This document shows positions 37,145 through 46,319 of a DNA stretch of 64,000 nt, in pieces. A program made the translations under genes and the position numbers. Numbering within the stretch: the first letter of the stretch is position 1; the number at the start of each line of letters is the position of its first letter. Source of the DNA: Methanosarcina thermophila TM-1 (lineage in GTDB: Archaea > Halobacteriota > Methanosarcinia > Methanosarcinales > Methanosarcinaceae); NCBI RefSeq assembly GCF_000969885.1, contig NZ_CP009501.1, positions 2,432,908 to 2,496,907 of the forward strand. Reading direction: 5' to 3'. The notes beneath the pieces are model-generated. The model worked only from the letters and a program-made list of their open reading frames with translations. It was not told where the DNA came from and did no database searches.

Positions 37145-38186
37145 TTATTTTCTAAACCATTGTGGCTTTTTATCAAACACTGGCATTTGTTTTCCTTCCC
37201 CATCTGGCTCTTAGTTTTCATGTATTTCTGCCGAATTTTTAGTTCTAATTAAATACTTTTAGATGTAGTTTCAGGCAAATCGGGAAATTCTGATTTATGC
37301 GAGCCAGAAACCATGCTATAAGTGAACATAAAGAAAAAGACTGAAAAGAAAACGAAAAGAAAATGGTATTAAAAGATCCAGGTTATTTTTTCAGGAGAAA
37401 GCACCTGGCTGGCTAATTACTCCATCTGAGCCTGCCAGGTACATATGAATCCACTCCCAAACTCGCTCTCTGGGACTGTTATCACCTTTGAAGATTGTGA
37501 GTTATCAGAGAAACCGTTATAACCTGTGAATTTTTACTCCTGCACTCAGGCAGGAACCGCATTATTTACTCCCTAATTTACAGTTTTTTGAATGTCAACC
37601 TATGTCTTTGAGATTAAATTAGAGTAGATAATTATAGTCTGGACAAACTGTAAGAAAAGGGCGAAATCAACAATACAATCTTCCAGGTTATAGCAGTCCG
37701 ATTTATATACCAACCCTTTTAATGGACATGTTGTACAGTGTCTTAACATATATATATAAAGAATTGTGAACCAGTGCCATCTGTTTGCGGTTAGTTATCA
37801 AGTTTCTTACTCGATATTAAAAGAAATCTTAATCTAAATTTGAGATTAAGACCATATCTAAAAACTTGTATCGGATCAATTCTGCGGTTTTATAATCATA
37901 TCAATATCATAGATACTTCGGGATTAATAGCTTCTCAGATGGAGTATTTTGGCACCTATGTTAACTCTAATTACTAAGAAATGATACTAAATAGAAAGGT
38001 TTAATATTTGGTAGCACTTACCTGTACTAAACAGGGTTCTAAGTAAAAACTTTTAGATTCACGGAGTCTCATTGTAAAAGCGTTTTTTCGAGCTTTTAAA
38101 CCGGAAGCCGTAAAAAGTCCTGAGCTTACGGTCGCCAAAACGGATCATAGCATAAAGAACCAGGAAACCGGGTATCGGGTGGAAAT
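37145..38186. other. Non-coding kilobase between mtrH and the RHH-like gene
   Basis: 1,042 bases with no supportable protein gene. It contains a strong hairpin at 37403-37440, and CCGTAA...TTACGG shortly before the next gene (38110-38134). The middle is AT-rich with no repeats of note. An unrecognised regulatory RNA is possible. Confidence 0.6.
37403..37440. repeat. Strong 38-nt inverted repeat in the post-mtr region
   Basis: ACCTGGC-T-GGCT pairs with AGCC-T-GCCAGGT around a 14-nt loop, with a single T-T mismatch. It is GC-rich compared with its surroundings. It is not followed by a T run, so it looks less like a terminator and more like an RNA element. Confidence 0.55.
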
Positions 38187-39284
38187 ATGCTGATCAGAAA
38201 AAATATATCCCTGGATGATAAGTATCTTAAAAAGTTACAGCCCCTTCTGGATGCCAATAATGGGAATTTGAGCGCTGCAGTCAGGGATACTATTGAGATT
38301 GCGGATACAGCTCTTACATATCATAAAAGTATTGATGAAGCAATCCGATTTTTAAAAGAAACTCCTTCAAAAGAGGAGTTAAACAATACAATTCAAAGCG
38401 GAGAAAATATCGTTATAAATAGAACAATGCTTGAATGGCTATTCAGGTGTACGAAAGGCAGGCTCACTGATGAAGAGCTTGTTAATGAGCTCATCAATCC
38501 GTTTGAGATTCACGATATGAAGCAGCTTGAAGATCACCTTAATAGGGTTTCAAAAAGCTATCACTGGGCAATTCGGACTTCAATAAAGTGTGAAGATATT
38601 AATAATCCTGAGTCTGCACTGGTAATTCTTTCCAATTCTACTGTACACAGCAGAGACTTTTTTGGTCAACTGGTGGCTCATTTCCTTTCCAAGTGGAAAC
38701 AACTCGATGTTGAGCATGTTTTCAGAAGATCAAACTCCACCCAGATTTCTTTCAGAAAGAACCCCTCTACCTCCTCGAACGAGACTATGCCTGGAATCCT
38801 GAAGCACTTTGGGTACCTTGATGTTTTATGCAGAGAGCTGGATGAAAATACCGAGTTCTGGACTCAGCTCATGTATACTTATAATGTTGAAAGGTTTAAT
38901 CTCGTGACTCTTCATAGGAACCAGTTTGAGGTTTTTGCAGCCGGGGAAGTTCCAAACCCGACAAAGATCCTTGAGCGCTTATGTAAGCAGTCTGTATGTG
39001 ATATGTCCCTTCCGGATTTACTGGTTAATTTCAGGAAAATGTACCTGGCAACTCAACTTGCCAAGAATATAGAGATTTCCCTTGAGCCCGGAAATGAGTC
39101 AGTAACCATCTACCATGATTTCAAAGATGAAAGGGTTATCCGCAATCTTGTTGCATACTTCTCGAACATATTCAGGGAAAAGGGCACACCTTTTGAAACA
39201 TCTTCCTATTCAAGCATGATCGAATTCCGATTCTTTCAGGAACGAAAACAGGATAGTCTGGACTCCCTACCTGATGGAAGATGA
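38187..39284 (+). CDS. Ribbon-helix-helix-like protein, putative regulator downstream of mtr
   Basis: 365 residues. The N-terminus (LIRKNISLDDKYLKKLQPLL, then NNGNLSAAVRDTIEIA) looks like a ribbon-helix-helix DNA-binding fold. The remaining 300 residues are mixed alpha/beta and I cannot place them. There are no membrane segments. GGTGG lies 4 nt before the ATG. It is isolated, with 1.1 kb of non-coding DNA upstream. A role in control of methanogenesis genes is only suggested by the place next to mtr. Confidence 0.7.
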   Translation: MLIRKNISLDDKYLKKLQPLLDANNGNLSAAVRDTIEIADTALTYHKSIDEAIRFLKETPSKEELNNTIQSGENIVINRTMLEWLFRCTKGRLTDEELVNELINPFEIHDMKQLEDHLNRVSKSYHWAIRTSIKCEDINNPESALVILSNSTVHSRDFFGQLVAHFLSKWKQLDVEHVFRRSNSTQISFRKNPSTSSNETMPGILKHFGYLDVLCRELDENTEFWTQLMYTYNVERFNLVTLHRNQFEVFAAGEVPNPTKILERLCKQSVCDMSLPDLLVNFRKMYLATQLAKNIEISLEPGNESVTIYHDFKDERVIRNLVAYFSNIFREKGTPFETSSYSSMIEFRFFQERKQDSLDSLPDGR

Positions 39285-39578
39285 CGGAAGACACTGAATA
39301 ACCTTGAGAGAAAATATTAAGGAATATATACTGAAGAGATCTCTGAAAGAGGATTAATGGGAGGAATATCAGATAGAGAGGTATTAAATAGAGTATTAAA
39401 GAAATATTTAAAGAGATTAAGAAATATTTAAAGAGATAAAGAAATATTTAAAGAGATCAGGGATTAAAAACTTCAGCCTGAGCCAAAGTTTTCCCTAAAT
39501 TTTCGATGTCTGATTCCTGTCATTATATAGCTTACTGCTTTTCGTTATCTAATTCAGCCTTTTGTAACCCCTAATAAT
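39285..39578. other. Repeat-bearing gap between RHH-like gene and rtcB
   Basis: 294 bases. No gene. It contains the 20-bp triplicate at 39401-39460 and half of the 25-bp duplication of the rtcB end. Confidence 0.6.
39401..39460. repeat. 20-bp tandem repeat, three copies
   Basis: GAAATATTTAAAGAGAT(TAA/AAA/CAG) repeats three times at 39401, 39421 and 39441. The first 17 bases of each unit are identical. Confidence 0.9.
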
Positions 39579-39600
39579 TCAGCCTTTTGTAACCCCTAAT
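39551..39600. repeat. 25-bp perfect tandem duplication covering the rtcB stop codon
   Basis: The 25 bases at 39551-39575 are identical to 39576-39600. The second copy encodes, on the minus strand, the last residues of RtcB (LGVTKG) and its TGA. The first copy repeats them beyond the stop. Confidence 0.93.
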
Positions 39601-41081
39601 GGAAGAACTCTTGCGACCTTACGGGCAATGCCAAGTTCATGTACGACATTTACCACCTCACTGCTGGATTTGTATACGCCTGGAGCTTCCTCTGCAAGCA
39701 CTGATGGATGCGTGGCTCTTATCGTAATGCCCTGAGCCTCAAGGTTGTCTTTTATGTTTTGTCCGCGGAATTCTTTCTTTGCATGTGCTCTGCTCATTAC
39801 CCTTCCTGCTCCGTGGCAGGCGCTGCCGAAAGAGATATCCATAGCTTCCTTCGAACCGCATAATATAAAGGATGGAGTTCCCATGCTTCCTGGAATCAAA
39901 ACTGGTTGTCCTACATCCCTGTACACGGTAGGGACTTCAGGATGTCCTGGGGGAAACGCCCTTGTTGCCCCTTTTCTGTGTACATACACCTCTTTTTTCT
40001 TGCCGTCCACGGTATGTTCTTCAAGTTTTGCCACATTATGAGCAACGTCATAAAGCAGGCTCATGCCCAGGTCTTCAGCGTCTATCCCGAATACATTTTC
40101 AAATGATTCCCTTGTCCAGTGCGTGATCATTTGCCGGTTTGCCCACGCATAATTTGCAGCGCACATCATAGCTTTAAAGTAGTTCTGAGCTTCCTTTGAC
40201 TGTGCAGGAGCACAGGCAAGCTGTTTATCAGGAATCTCAATCTTATAGTTCTTTACAGCCTGAGAGAGTTCCTTTAGATAATCAGTACATATCTGATGCC
40301 CTGCACCCCTTGACCCGCAGTGAATCATTACAGTGACCTGACCTTCTTCAAGCCCGAAGGTTGAAGCCATTTCCTGATCATAGATTTTATCGACATACTG
40401 AACCTCAAGGAAATGGTTGCCGCTTCCTAGCGTTCCTAGCTGAGGTCTACCCCGGTTTCTGGCTTTCGTACTTACATAGGAAGGGTCAGCACCTTCCATA
40501 TATCCGTTTGCTTCACAATGTTCAGTATCGGCTTCCACACCATATCCGGCTTCCACAGCCCACTTTGCACCTTCAAGAAAAGCACAGTCAAGCTCCTTAT
40601 CTGAAGCCCTGAACCGACTTTTGGAACCAACACCTGCGGGAATATTTTTAAAAAGCTCATCGGTTAATGTCTTTATGTAAGGAATTACCTCCTCCTTCTG
40701 AAGTTTAGTACGAATTAGCCTTACTCCGCAGTTGATATCAAAACCAACTCCTCCAGGGCTGATGATTCCCTCTTCCGTGTCAAAAGCCGCTACTCCCCCA
40801 ATGGCAAAACCATATCCAAGATGGGCATCAGGCATTGCCATGGAATACTTCTGGATGCCAGGGAGAGTTGCCACATTTGCAATCTGGTCAATAGTCCCGT
40901 GTTCAATCCCAAGGAGTAAGTTTTCAGATACAAACAGGCGCCCTGGAACCCGCATATTAGGGATATGTCCAATAGGGATTTCCCAGCTATTTTCTGAAAG
41001 CTTCCTGACCATATTTCTTATATCCCCCGTCACATGTCCTGTGCTTAATTCTTCAATAGCTATATCTTCGCCTTCTGCCAT
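39579..41081 (-). CDS. rtcB: RtcB, RNA-splicing ligase
   Basis: A 500-residue RtcB. It joins 2',3'-cyclic phosphate and 5'-OH RNA ends with GTP and Mn2+, the ligation step of archaeal tRNA splicing. Conserved motifs include GGVGFDINCGVRLIRT, HCGSRGAGHQI and the guanylylated His region SACHGAGRVMSRAHA near the C-terminus. No intein is present. The start is the ATG at 41081. Archease lies 344 nt upstream on the same strand. Its substrate class, an intron-bearing tRNA-Tyr, is in this window. Confidence 0.96.
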   Translation of the reverse strand: MAEGEDIAIEELSTGHVTGDIRNMVRKLSENSWEIPIGHIPNMRVPGRLFVSENLLLGIEHGTIDQIANVATLPGIQKYSMAMPDAHLGYGFAIGGVAAFDTEEGIISPGGVGFDINCGVRLIRTKLQKEEVIPYIKTLTDELFKNIPAGVGSKSRFRASDKELDCAFLEGAKWAVEAGYGVEADTEHCEANGYMEGADPSYVSTKARNRGRPQLGTLGSGNHFLEVQYVDKIYDQEMASTFGLEEGQVTVMIHCGSRGAGHQICTDYLKELSQAVKNYKIEIPDKQLACAPAQSKEAQNYFKAMMCAANYAWANRQMITHWTRESFENVFGIDAEDLGMSLLYDVAHNVAKLEEHTVDGKKKEVYVHRKGATRAFPPGHPEVPTVYRDVGQPVLIPGSMGTPSFILCGSKEAMDISFGSACHGAGRVMSRAHAKKEFRGQNIKDNLEAQGITIRATHPSVLAEEAPGVYKSSSEVVNVVHELGIARKVARVLPLGVTKG

Positions 41082-41424
41082 GATTTATACTCCCTGCTCC
41101 TCTATGCTTTATGAATATAATTCTGGGATTATTAATTTACCTTCTGTTTCTCAAATTTCTACAAGTTACTTCTGAAACGTAATCAGGATACGCTGTGCAA
41201 GGCTGGATTAAGGTCATACTGATTTCTGGAAACACATGAGATATTATTATTCAATATAACAAAATCGGTCTAAACACGAATGAATGAGTTCAGGACTAGA
41301 TAACTAAACTTGAGACCCTGTAATGCAGAATAGGATAGTAATTCACATACATGAAGCTATGCATAAGGAGAGCTGGAAGAAAAATAGCCAGTTATCGGCA
41401 GATAAGGGAGAAGTTTCTGCTTGC
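41082..41424. other. Gap between archease and rtcB
   Basis: 343 bases, AT-rich, with no supportable gene. It probably carries an rtcB promoter, although archease lies on the same strand just upstream. Confidence 0.55.
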
Positions 41425-41865
41425 TTAAATATCCACAACGACCTGAGCCTTCCAGCCATCGTCGGTTTTTGTTATTTCCAGCTGGTTATAAGTAACAGCT
41501 TTGATTTCGGTCTTAAAGGGATGGCTTTCGGGATAGTATTCTTCACCCACTGCTTGAGCAATTATCGAATATTCACCAGCTTCTTCCTTAATTTTCTCAA
41601 CTTTAAATTCCCTGAAAACAATTTCATCAACTTCAAATATATATAAAAGTTCGGAAAGCCAGTCCACAAGCAGGGATTCAAGGTCAGGTGCTTTGAGAAA
41701 AATTTCTTTTCTGGTTTCTCCAGAGACCTGCTCTGTATCAATCATAACATTGAACATAGCGAGAGCCGAATTCTCAAACACTTCTTCCAGGGACTTCCCA
41801 TAAGCCATGAACTTGATATCTGCAGTATGTTCCAGATATTCATACTGTTTTCCTTGGGACGACAT
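41425..41865 (-). CDS. Archease, RtcB activator
   Basis: A 146-residue archease. It speeds RtcB guanylylation and multiple turnover. The N-terminal HTADIKFMAYG contains the metal-binding Asp, and the family block AMFNVMID is present. I use the ATG at 41865; a TTG at 41871 would add two residues. Finding it on the same strand as rtcB supports a functional pair. Confidence 0.94.
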   Translation of the reverse strand: MSSQGKQYEYLEHTADIKFMAYGKSLEEVFENSALAMFNVMIDTEQVSGETRKEIFLKAPDLESLLVDWLSELLYIFEVDEIVFREFKVEKIKEEAGEYSIIAQAVGEEYYPESHPFKTEIKAVTYNQLEITKTDDGWKAQVVVDI

Positions 41866-41983
41866 AGTCAAGTATTGTGCTCTTGTGTACCTTAAACTAT
41901 TCGCTGCAAAAATCTGCGTTCAGATCAGAAGAAATTTCTAAATCAGGAAAAGCTGGGTTTACGAAATTCTTTAAAAAGTACTT

Positions 41984-42595
41984 TCAGTCTAATTTCTTCC
42001 AGATATAAAGAATTCTCTGAATAGCTGTTATGTGGCTGGTTACAGCAATCAGGATGACAGCCCAGCCAAGGATCGGAAAACCTGCAATAGGGGATGAAAA
42101 GGCAAAGTTTCCGAAAGCTGCAAGAATGACAACTACAAGCCGATCTGCCCTGCCCATTATCCCTCCATAATATCTCCCCAGGTTGAGCGCCTGAGCCTGG
42201 GTTCCTAGATAACTGGTAAGCTGTACTCCCACAATTGCCGCAACTCCAACCTGCCAGGGGACATAATCTGCAAAAAAAATGCTGCAGATTATAAAGACAT
42301 CCGAGTAGCGGTCAATAACGTGATCCAGAAAATCACCTCTGGGAGTAGCCCTATTTGCCTTTCGTGCAATTACCCCGTCAAGAGCGTCAAAAATCGAGTT
42401 AAAGATTACCAGAAAGCCTGCCAGCAGGACGAATTCTCTGGACCCAGGTGAGTAGTAAAAACTGAGACCTGCAAAAAATGCACAGATTAGGGAAGCTATG
42501 GACACTGTATTGGGTGAGACCTCATATCTAACGAAAAATTCTGCCAGTGGTTCGATTACTTTTGAGACAAAAGGTCTCAGGGTATTAAACGTCAT
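41984..42595 (-). CDS. CDP-alcohol phosphatidyltransferase (archaetidylinositol phosphate synthase-like)
   Basis: A 203-residue polytopic membrane enzyme. The full CDP-OH-P motif is present: Asp70, Asp73, Gly74, Ala77-Arg78, Gly87, Asp91 and Asp95. It joins an alcohol, probably inositol 3-phosphate, to CDP-archaeol to make a polar lipid head group. I choose the ATG at 42595 because a TTG at 42652 adds a non-family leader. Which head group is used is not certain. Confidence 0.88.
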   Translation of the reverse strand: MTFNTLRPFVSKVIEPLAEFFVRYEVSPNTVSIASLICAFFAGLSFYYSPGSREFVLLAGFLVIFNSIFDALDGVIARKANRATPRGDFLDHVIDRYSDVFIICSIFFADYVPWQVGVAAIVGVQLTSYLGTQAQALNLGRYYGGIMGRADRLVVVILAAFGNFAFSSPIAGFPILGWAVILIAVTSHITAIQRILYIWKKLD

Positions 42596-42820
42596 GGTAC
42601 TCGAGATTCTTCCTTTAGATGATATCGTAATAGAAAGCCGCCTGAGAAACAAGCATCTTATTTTGTTAAGTATCCCGGTTGGATCTGCTTATTTATATTG
42701 TTTCTGGGTTTACCTATTTTTTATATTTATACTTAAGGCTGTGTGGTTACCCGCTCATTCACTAGATAAGTATACTTATTTTTTTCTTTTTCTCTTATGC
42801 AATCATAAAAGAAACGCGGA

Positions 42821-43408
42821 TCAAACGAGCGTTCGTTTGGTATGCTTATTTTTCTCTGCTGCCGCACGATCGTACAGGTACTTAACTTTACAGGAGTGTT
42901 CAAGCTGCGTGGTTATAACATATGCATCTCCGAGTGTTCTCCCGATTGCAAATGTACCGTGACTGTAAACTATAGCGCCTCTGTATCTTGAGAGTGCGTT
43001 TGCAAGATTCTCTGCAAGCTCGCGGCTGCCTATGCCTCCTCCTACAACCGGGATCTCCCCGAGGAAATACAGCCCTTCGCTGTCCACAGGCATAATTTTT
43101 CCCTCAGGGCCTGCGAGCAGGGATTCTACAACAGAATAAGCAGAATGGGCATGAATAATTGCAAGCGCTGAGGTCTGCCTGTAAATCTCCCTGTGTACGA
43201 CAGCTTCGGAAGATGCAATTATATCAAGGGAGGAAGTGTCCTGAATATCAACCTCAACAACACCGTTTTCTGTAATTTCATCAAGTGCCGCCCCTGTCCG
43301 GGTAATAAGCATCCTGTTTCCAGCCCTGATACTTATATTTCCAAAATTTGACTCGACAAGCCCGTGCTCGACCAGCTTGCGCCCATATTTTGCGATTTCC
43401 TGCCACAT
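42821..43408 (-). CDS. Class II aldolase/fuculose-phosphate aldolase-like protein
   Basis: A 195-residue FucA-like aldolase of the zinc-dependent class II family. Zinc His pairs are in IIHAHSAYS and YSHGTFAIG; the catalytic acid is in SSEAVVHREIY, and the phosphate loop is SNFGNISIR. Cleavage of a sugar phosphate such as L-fuculose 1-phosphate is known for the family; the substrate here may differ. I take the ATG at 43408 (MWQEIAKYG). Upstream in-frame ATG codons, such as 43438, would add a hydrophobic leader that does not fit. Confidence 0.85.
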   Translation of the reverse strand: MWQEIAKYGRKLVEHGLVESNFGNISIRAGNRMLITRTGAALDEITENGVVEVDIQDTSSLDIIASSEAVVHREIYRQTSALAIIHAHSAYSVVESLLAGPEGKIMPVDSEGLYFLGEIPVVGGGIGSRELAENLANALSRYRGAIVYSHGTFAIGRTLGDAYVITTQLEHSCKVKYLYDRAAAEKNKHTKRTLV

Positions 43409-43585
43409 TTTAAGCGGTATATAGACCAAGACCGCCATAAGGTTTATGTACTTATTCTTCTGAAGTCCAGCAAAAAGAAGAAAACAACTCAATTTAAACA
43501 TGACGGAAGGCTTTCGGAAAGGGAAATCCGCCATAAAGTTTATCTGTGAGTATTGTATTTAGATAAAACGCAGTATTTACAGTTT

Positions 43586-43659
43586 GCCTCGTTGGCTCAG
43601 CCCGGTAGAGCGAGTGACTTGTAATCACTAGGTCGCGTGTTCGAATCACGCACGAGGCT
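43586..43659 (+). tRNA. tRNA-Thr (anticodon TGT)
   Basis: 74 nt. Acceptor GCCTCGT pairs with ACGAGGC. The anticodon stem AGTGA/TCACT holds the loop CTTGTAA, anticodon TGT. T-loop TTCGAAT. The discriminator is T73, as in archaeal tRNA-Thr. No intron and no encoded CCA. Confidence 0.95.
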
Positions 43660-43906
43660 TCTTATTAATTTTTTATAATTTTTCTTTTCCTTATCATGTC
43701 TCATCTTTTGACAAATTTCCTTTATCCTTAACGATTATGCCATTCCCCATCTGACTTCTATGCGATTTATTACATTTCCTACACGGCCTTTAAATCTGAA
43801 TTATCTTTGAGGTTTTCTTGCAGTTTACATTTGTGTTCTTTCTTTGAAAATGTTCATATCTTGGCGGACAGACAATTTATTAAATATAGATGATTCTATT
43901 AAATCA

Positions 43907-43968
43907 GGGAAGTTTACTATGAACGAAATTAAAATTGGGGAAGTTTACTATGAACGAGATTAAAATCG
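43907..43968 (+). repeat. 31-bp duplication of the peroxiredoxin start region
   Basis: 43907-43937 and 43938-43968 match at 29 of 31 positions. Each holds a GGGAAG ribosome site, a spacer and ATGAACGA(A/G)ATTAAAAT. The second copy is the gene's start. The first has its own ATG at 43919. Confidence 0.93.
43919..43963 (+). other. Upstream ORF created by the duplication, overlapping the peroxiredoxin start
   Basis: 14 codons plus TAA: the first five residues equal those of the peroxiredoxin (MNEIK), then the frame runs through the duplicated leader into the real start region. It is out of frame with the gene and ends 14 nt inside it. It has the same ribosome site as the gene, so ribosomes could choose either start. 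Confidence 0.6.
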
Positions 43969-44408
43969 TGGATAAAATTCAGGACTTCACATTAAAAGAC
44001 CAGAACCAAAAAGAAGTTCACCTTTACGACTTCGCTGGTAAAAAAGTACTTCTGTCATTTCATCCGCTTGCCTGGACAAGTGTGTGTTCTGAACAGATGA
44101 AATTGCTTGAAAAAAACCACGAGATGTTCGACAGGTTGAACACAGTTGCCTTTGGCATAAGTGTCGATCCCGCGCCATCGAAAAAAGCCTGGGCACGGGA
44201 ACTGGGAATTACGCACATCAGACTTCTTTCGGATTTCTGGCCTCATGGGGAAGTTGCCAGAAAATATGGGATCTTCAGGGAAAAGGAAGGGGTCTCTGAG
44301 AGAGCTAACATAGTTATCGATGAAGATCAGAAAATCATATTTTTCGAAGTATATCCTGTGCGTGAACTTCCTGACATGTCAAAGATCGCAAAAGTTCTGG
44401 AACAGTAA
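43950..44408 (+). CDS. Peroxiredoxin (AhpC/TSA family)
   Basis: A 152-residue peroxiredoxin. The peroxidatic Cys46 sits in AWTSVCSEQM. No other Cys is present, so it is a 1-Cys type that needs an outside thiol. It reduces peroxides; oxygen defence is likely in this strict anaerobe. The TTG at 43935 is an alternative frame start, but the ATG at 43950 has the better GGGGAAG site. The leader has a 31-bp duplication and an overlapping upstream ORF. Confidence 0.92.
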   Translation: MNEIKIVDKIQDFTLKDQNQKEVHLYDFAGKKVLLSFHPLAWTSVCSEQMKLLEKNHEMFDRLNTVAFGISVDPAPSKKAWARELGITHIRLLSDFWPHGEVARKYGIFREKEGVSERANIVIDEDQKIIFFEVYPVRELPDMSKIAKVLEQ

Positions 44409-44512
44409 GAAACAGGGTCCACTCTGAAGAATAAAACAGTAACAGAAAAGTAAGTAATAAGTAACAGGATTATTTCCATCTTTTTATCAAATTTTATTCA
44501 ATTTAATTTAAG

Positions 44513-45457
44513 TCAAGCATTCCTTAATTCTGCGTCGATTCCATCAAAGAGTTGTCTCAGTGCTATGCTGAGCCTGCGTGCCTCCATCTGCCAGATCCTT
44601 TTGCTAACCTGTATATTTCCTCCAGCTTTGACAGCTGCCACCCATGCGTATTTTCTGGCAATTCTCTTGTTATCGGAAGGAGAACGGAAAGCTTTTCCAG
44701 TCTTCTCGTTGCTGTACTTCTCGTTAATAAGGAACTCATATATCTCCTGAACCCTCTCAAGTAGTTCTTTTTCACTTTCAGTGCCCTTTGCTCCAAATAA
44801 AACAAGGTTCCAGAGGCGGAACTGTACCTCATGACGTTCAGTGGAAAGTTTTCTGGAGGCTGAGACTTCCAGCATCTTCCTGAATTCAAGATATATATCC
44901 GTATTTCCGAAACCTGAAGGCAGGATATTCCCAAGCGCGATCATAACATGAATGCACTCGTGAAAAAGAATTCTGGCTATCAGAAATTCAACCCTTTCCT
45001 GCAAGTTCCAGAATTTGCTTACGAGAACCTCATCCCAGAGCTGATAAGGGTTAACAATGATTATGGATCTGTAGGTAATCCTCTTTTCTTTCTGTGAGAC
45101 CAGGCGTTTGGGATAAAGAGTCATTCCCAGCATTTTTCCGAAAAATTGAATCCTGACAGCCAGGTCCCAGCAGCATTCCCATCCTTCTGAGCTTGTACAC
45201 TTTACCCTGTAGTAGTTTCCATCAAAATGAACTTTCTCAAGCAACCGGTACATATCTTTACTGTGTACCCTGATCAATGATTTTACCCTGGACTCACGAT
45301 AGATCCTAAGGTCAAAATAAGGCGCATTCGGGGCAGAAGGAGAGGGTAAGTTACCGGTTAGTGTACTTAGATCCTGGAATCCATAAGCCCACAGCAAATT
45401 TGAGTTGCCGTCCCACACATTGACCTCATTCTCAACTGGCCTGGCTTTCTTTTTCAT
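44513..45457 (-). CDS. Hypothetical zincin-like protein with HExxH motif
   Basis: 314 residues. An HECIH motif at about 166-170 lies in a helix (RILFHECIHVMIALG), as in zinc metallopeptidases. I see no named family. There is no signal peptide, so it is cytoplasmic. GAGGGG precedes the ATG at 45457, which I prefer to the GTG at 45472. The third metal ligand is not obvious, so catalytic activity is unproved. Confidence 0.65.
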   Translation of the reverse strand: MKKKARPVENEVNVWDGNSNLLWAYGFQDLSTLTGNLPSPSAPNAPYFDLRIYRESRVKSLIRVHSKDMYRLLEKVHFDGNYYRVKCTSSEGWECCWDLAVRIQFFGKMLGMTLYPKRLVSQKEKRITYRSIIIVNPYQLWDEVLVSKFWNLQERVEFLIARILFHECIHVMIALGNILPSGFGNTDIYLEFRKMLEVSASRKLSTERHEVQFRLWNLVLFGAKGTESEKELLERVQEIYEFLINEKYSNEKTGKAFRSPSDNKRIARKYAWVAAVKAGGNIQVSKRIWQMEARRLSIALRQLFDGIDAELRNA

Positions 45458-45575
45458 TGAATCCCCTCGCACAAAATGCCCAATAGGATATTATTACTAA
45501 AGATATATAAAAATTGATCAATATGCAGCAAGAGATTGAAATAAAGGTTTATTCTGGCTCAGAAAGGTAGAACTC

Positions 45576-46319
45576 TCATTTATTTTCGCCTTTGTTATTA
45601 AGATATCCACACACTGGACAATTATTTAGCTTTGAGAGTGAAATTTCAGTGAAATTCCCTGAAAGCCCATTCCAGAACAGAAGACGACCATTCAGAAGCT
45701 TCCCCTGACCTGTCAGAAATTTAATTGCCTCATTTGCCTGTATGGCACCGATGATGCCTGGAGTAGCTCCTAAAACCGGAAATACTTCCTTTTTGGAGAT
45801 GCGTGGAAAAATACAGTAAAAGCAGGGGGTTTCCCCAGGTATTATCGTTGTTACCTGTCCGTCATACCCCGTAACTGCCCCATGAATTAAAGGGATCCTT
45901 CTTTTTATGGCAAGCCTGTTAAGCATATGTCTAGTTTCAAGGTTATCAAGTGCATCAACTATAACGTCACACTCAGGAACCAGGACTTCGAGATTTGATT
46001 CGGTAAGCAACTCTGCTATGGTTTCAACTTTAATATCCGGATTCATGGAAAGCAATTTTTCCTTTGCTGACTCTACCTTAAGCCTTCCAATGTCCTTCTC
46101 ATGATGCAGGAACTGCCTGTTTAAATTGCTTGCTTCAACGGTATCAAAATCCGCAAGGATTATTTTTCCGACTCCAGCTATTGCGAGATAGGTGGAAACC
46201 GGACTTCCCAGCCCGCCTACCCCGGCAACAAGTACTCTTGCATTCTTCAATCTTTCCTGCCCTTCTTCTCCAAAAAGAAGGATTTGTCGGCTGTATTTTT
46301 CACGTTCAAAATCATTCAT
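45576..46319 (-). CDS. HesA/MoeB/ThiF-family adenylyltransferase
   Basis: A 247-residue E1-like enzyme that adenylates the C-terminal Gly-Gly of a sulfur-carrier or ubiquitin-like protein (SAMP, MoaD or ThiS). The nucleotide loop is GVGGLGSP at 33-40. The Asp/Arg ATP residues are in DFDTVEASNLNRQFL. Two CxxC zinc knuckles (CFYC and CPVC) are present. It likely serves molybdopterin or thiamine synthesis or tRNA thiolation; the partner is not in the window. Confidence 0.9.
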   Translation of the reverse strand: MNDFEREKYSRQILLFGEEGQERLKNARVLVAGVGGLGSPVSTYLAIAGVGKIILADFDTVEASNLNRQFLHHEKDIGRLKVESAKEKLLSMNPDIKVETIAELLTESNLEVLVPECDVIVDALDNLETRHMLNRLAIKRRIPLIHGAVTGYDGQVTTIIPGETPCFYCIFPRISKKEVFPVLGATPGIIGAIQANEAIKFLTGQGKLLNGRLLFWNGLSGNFTEISLSKLNNCPVCGYLNNKGENK

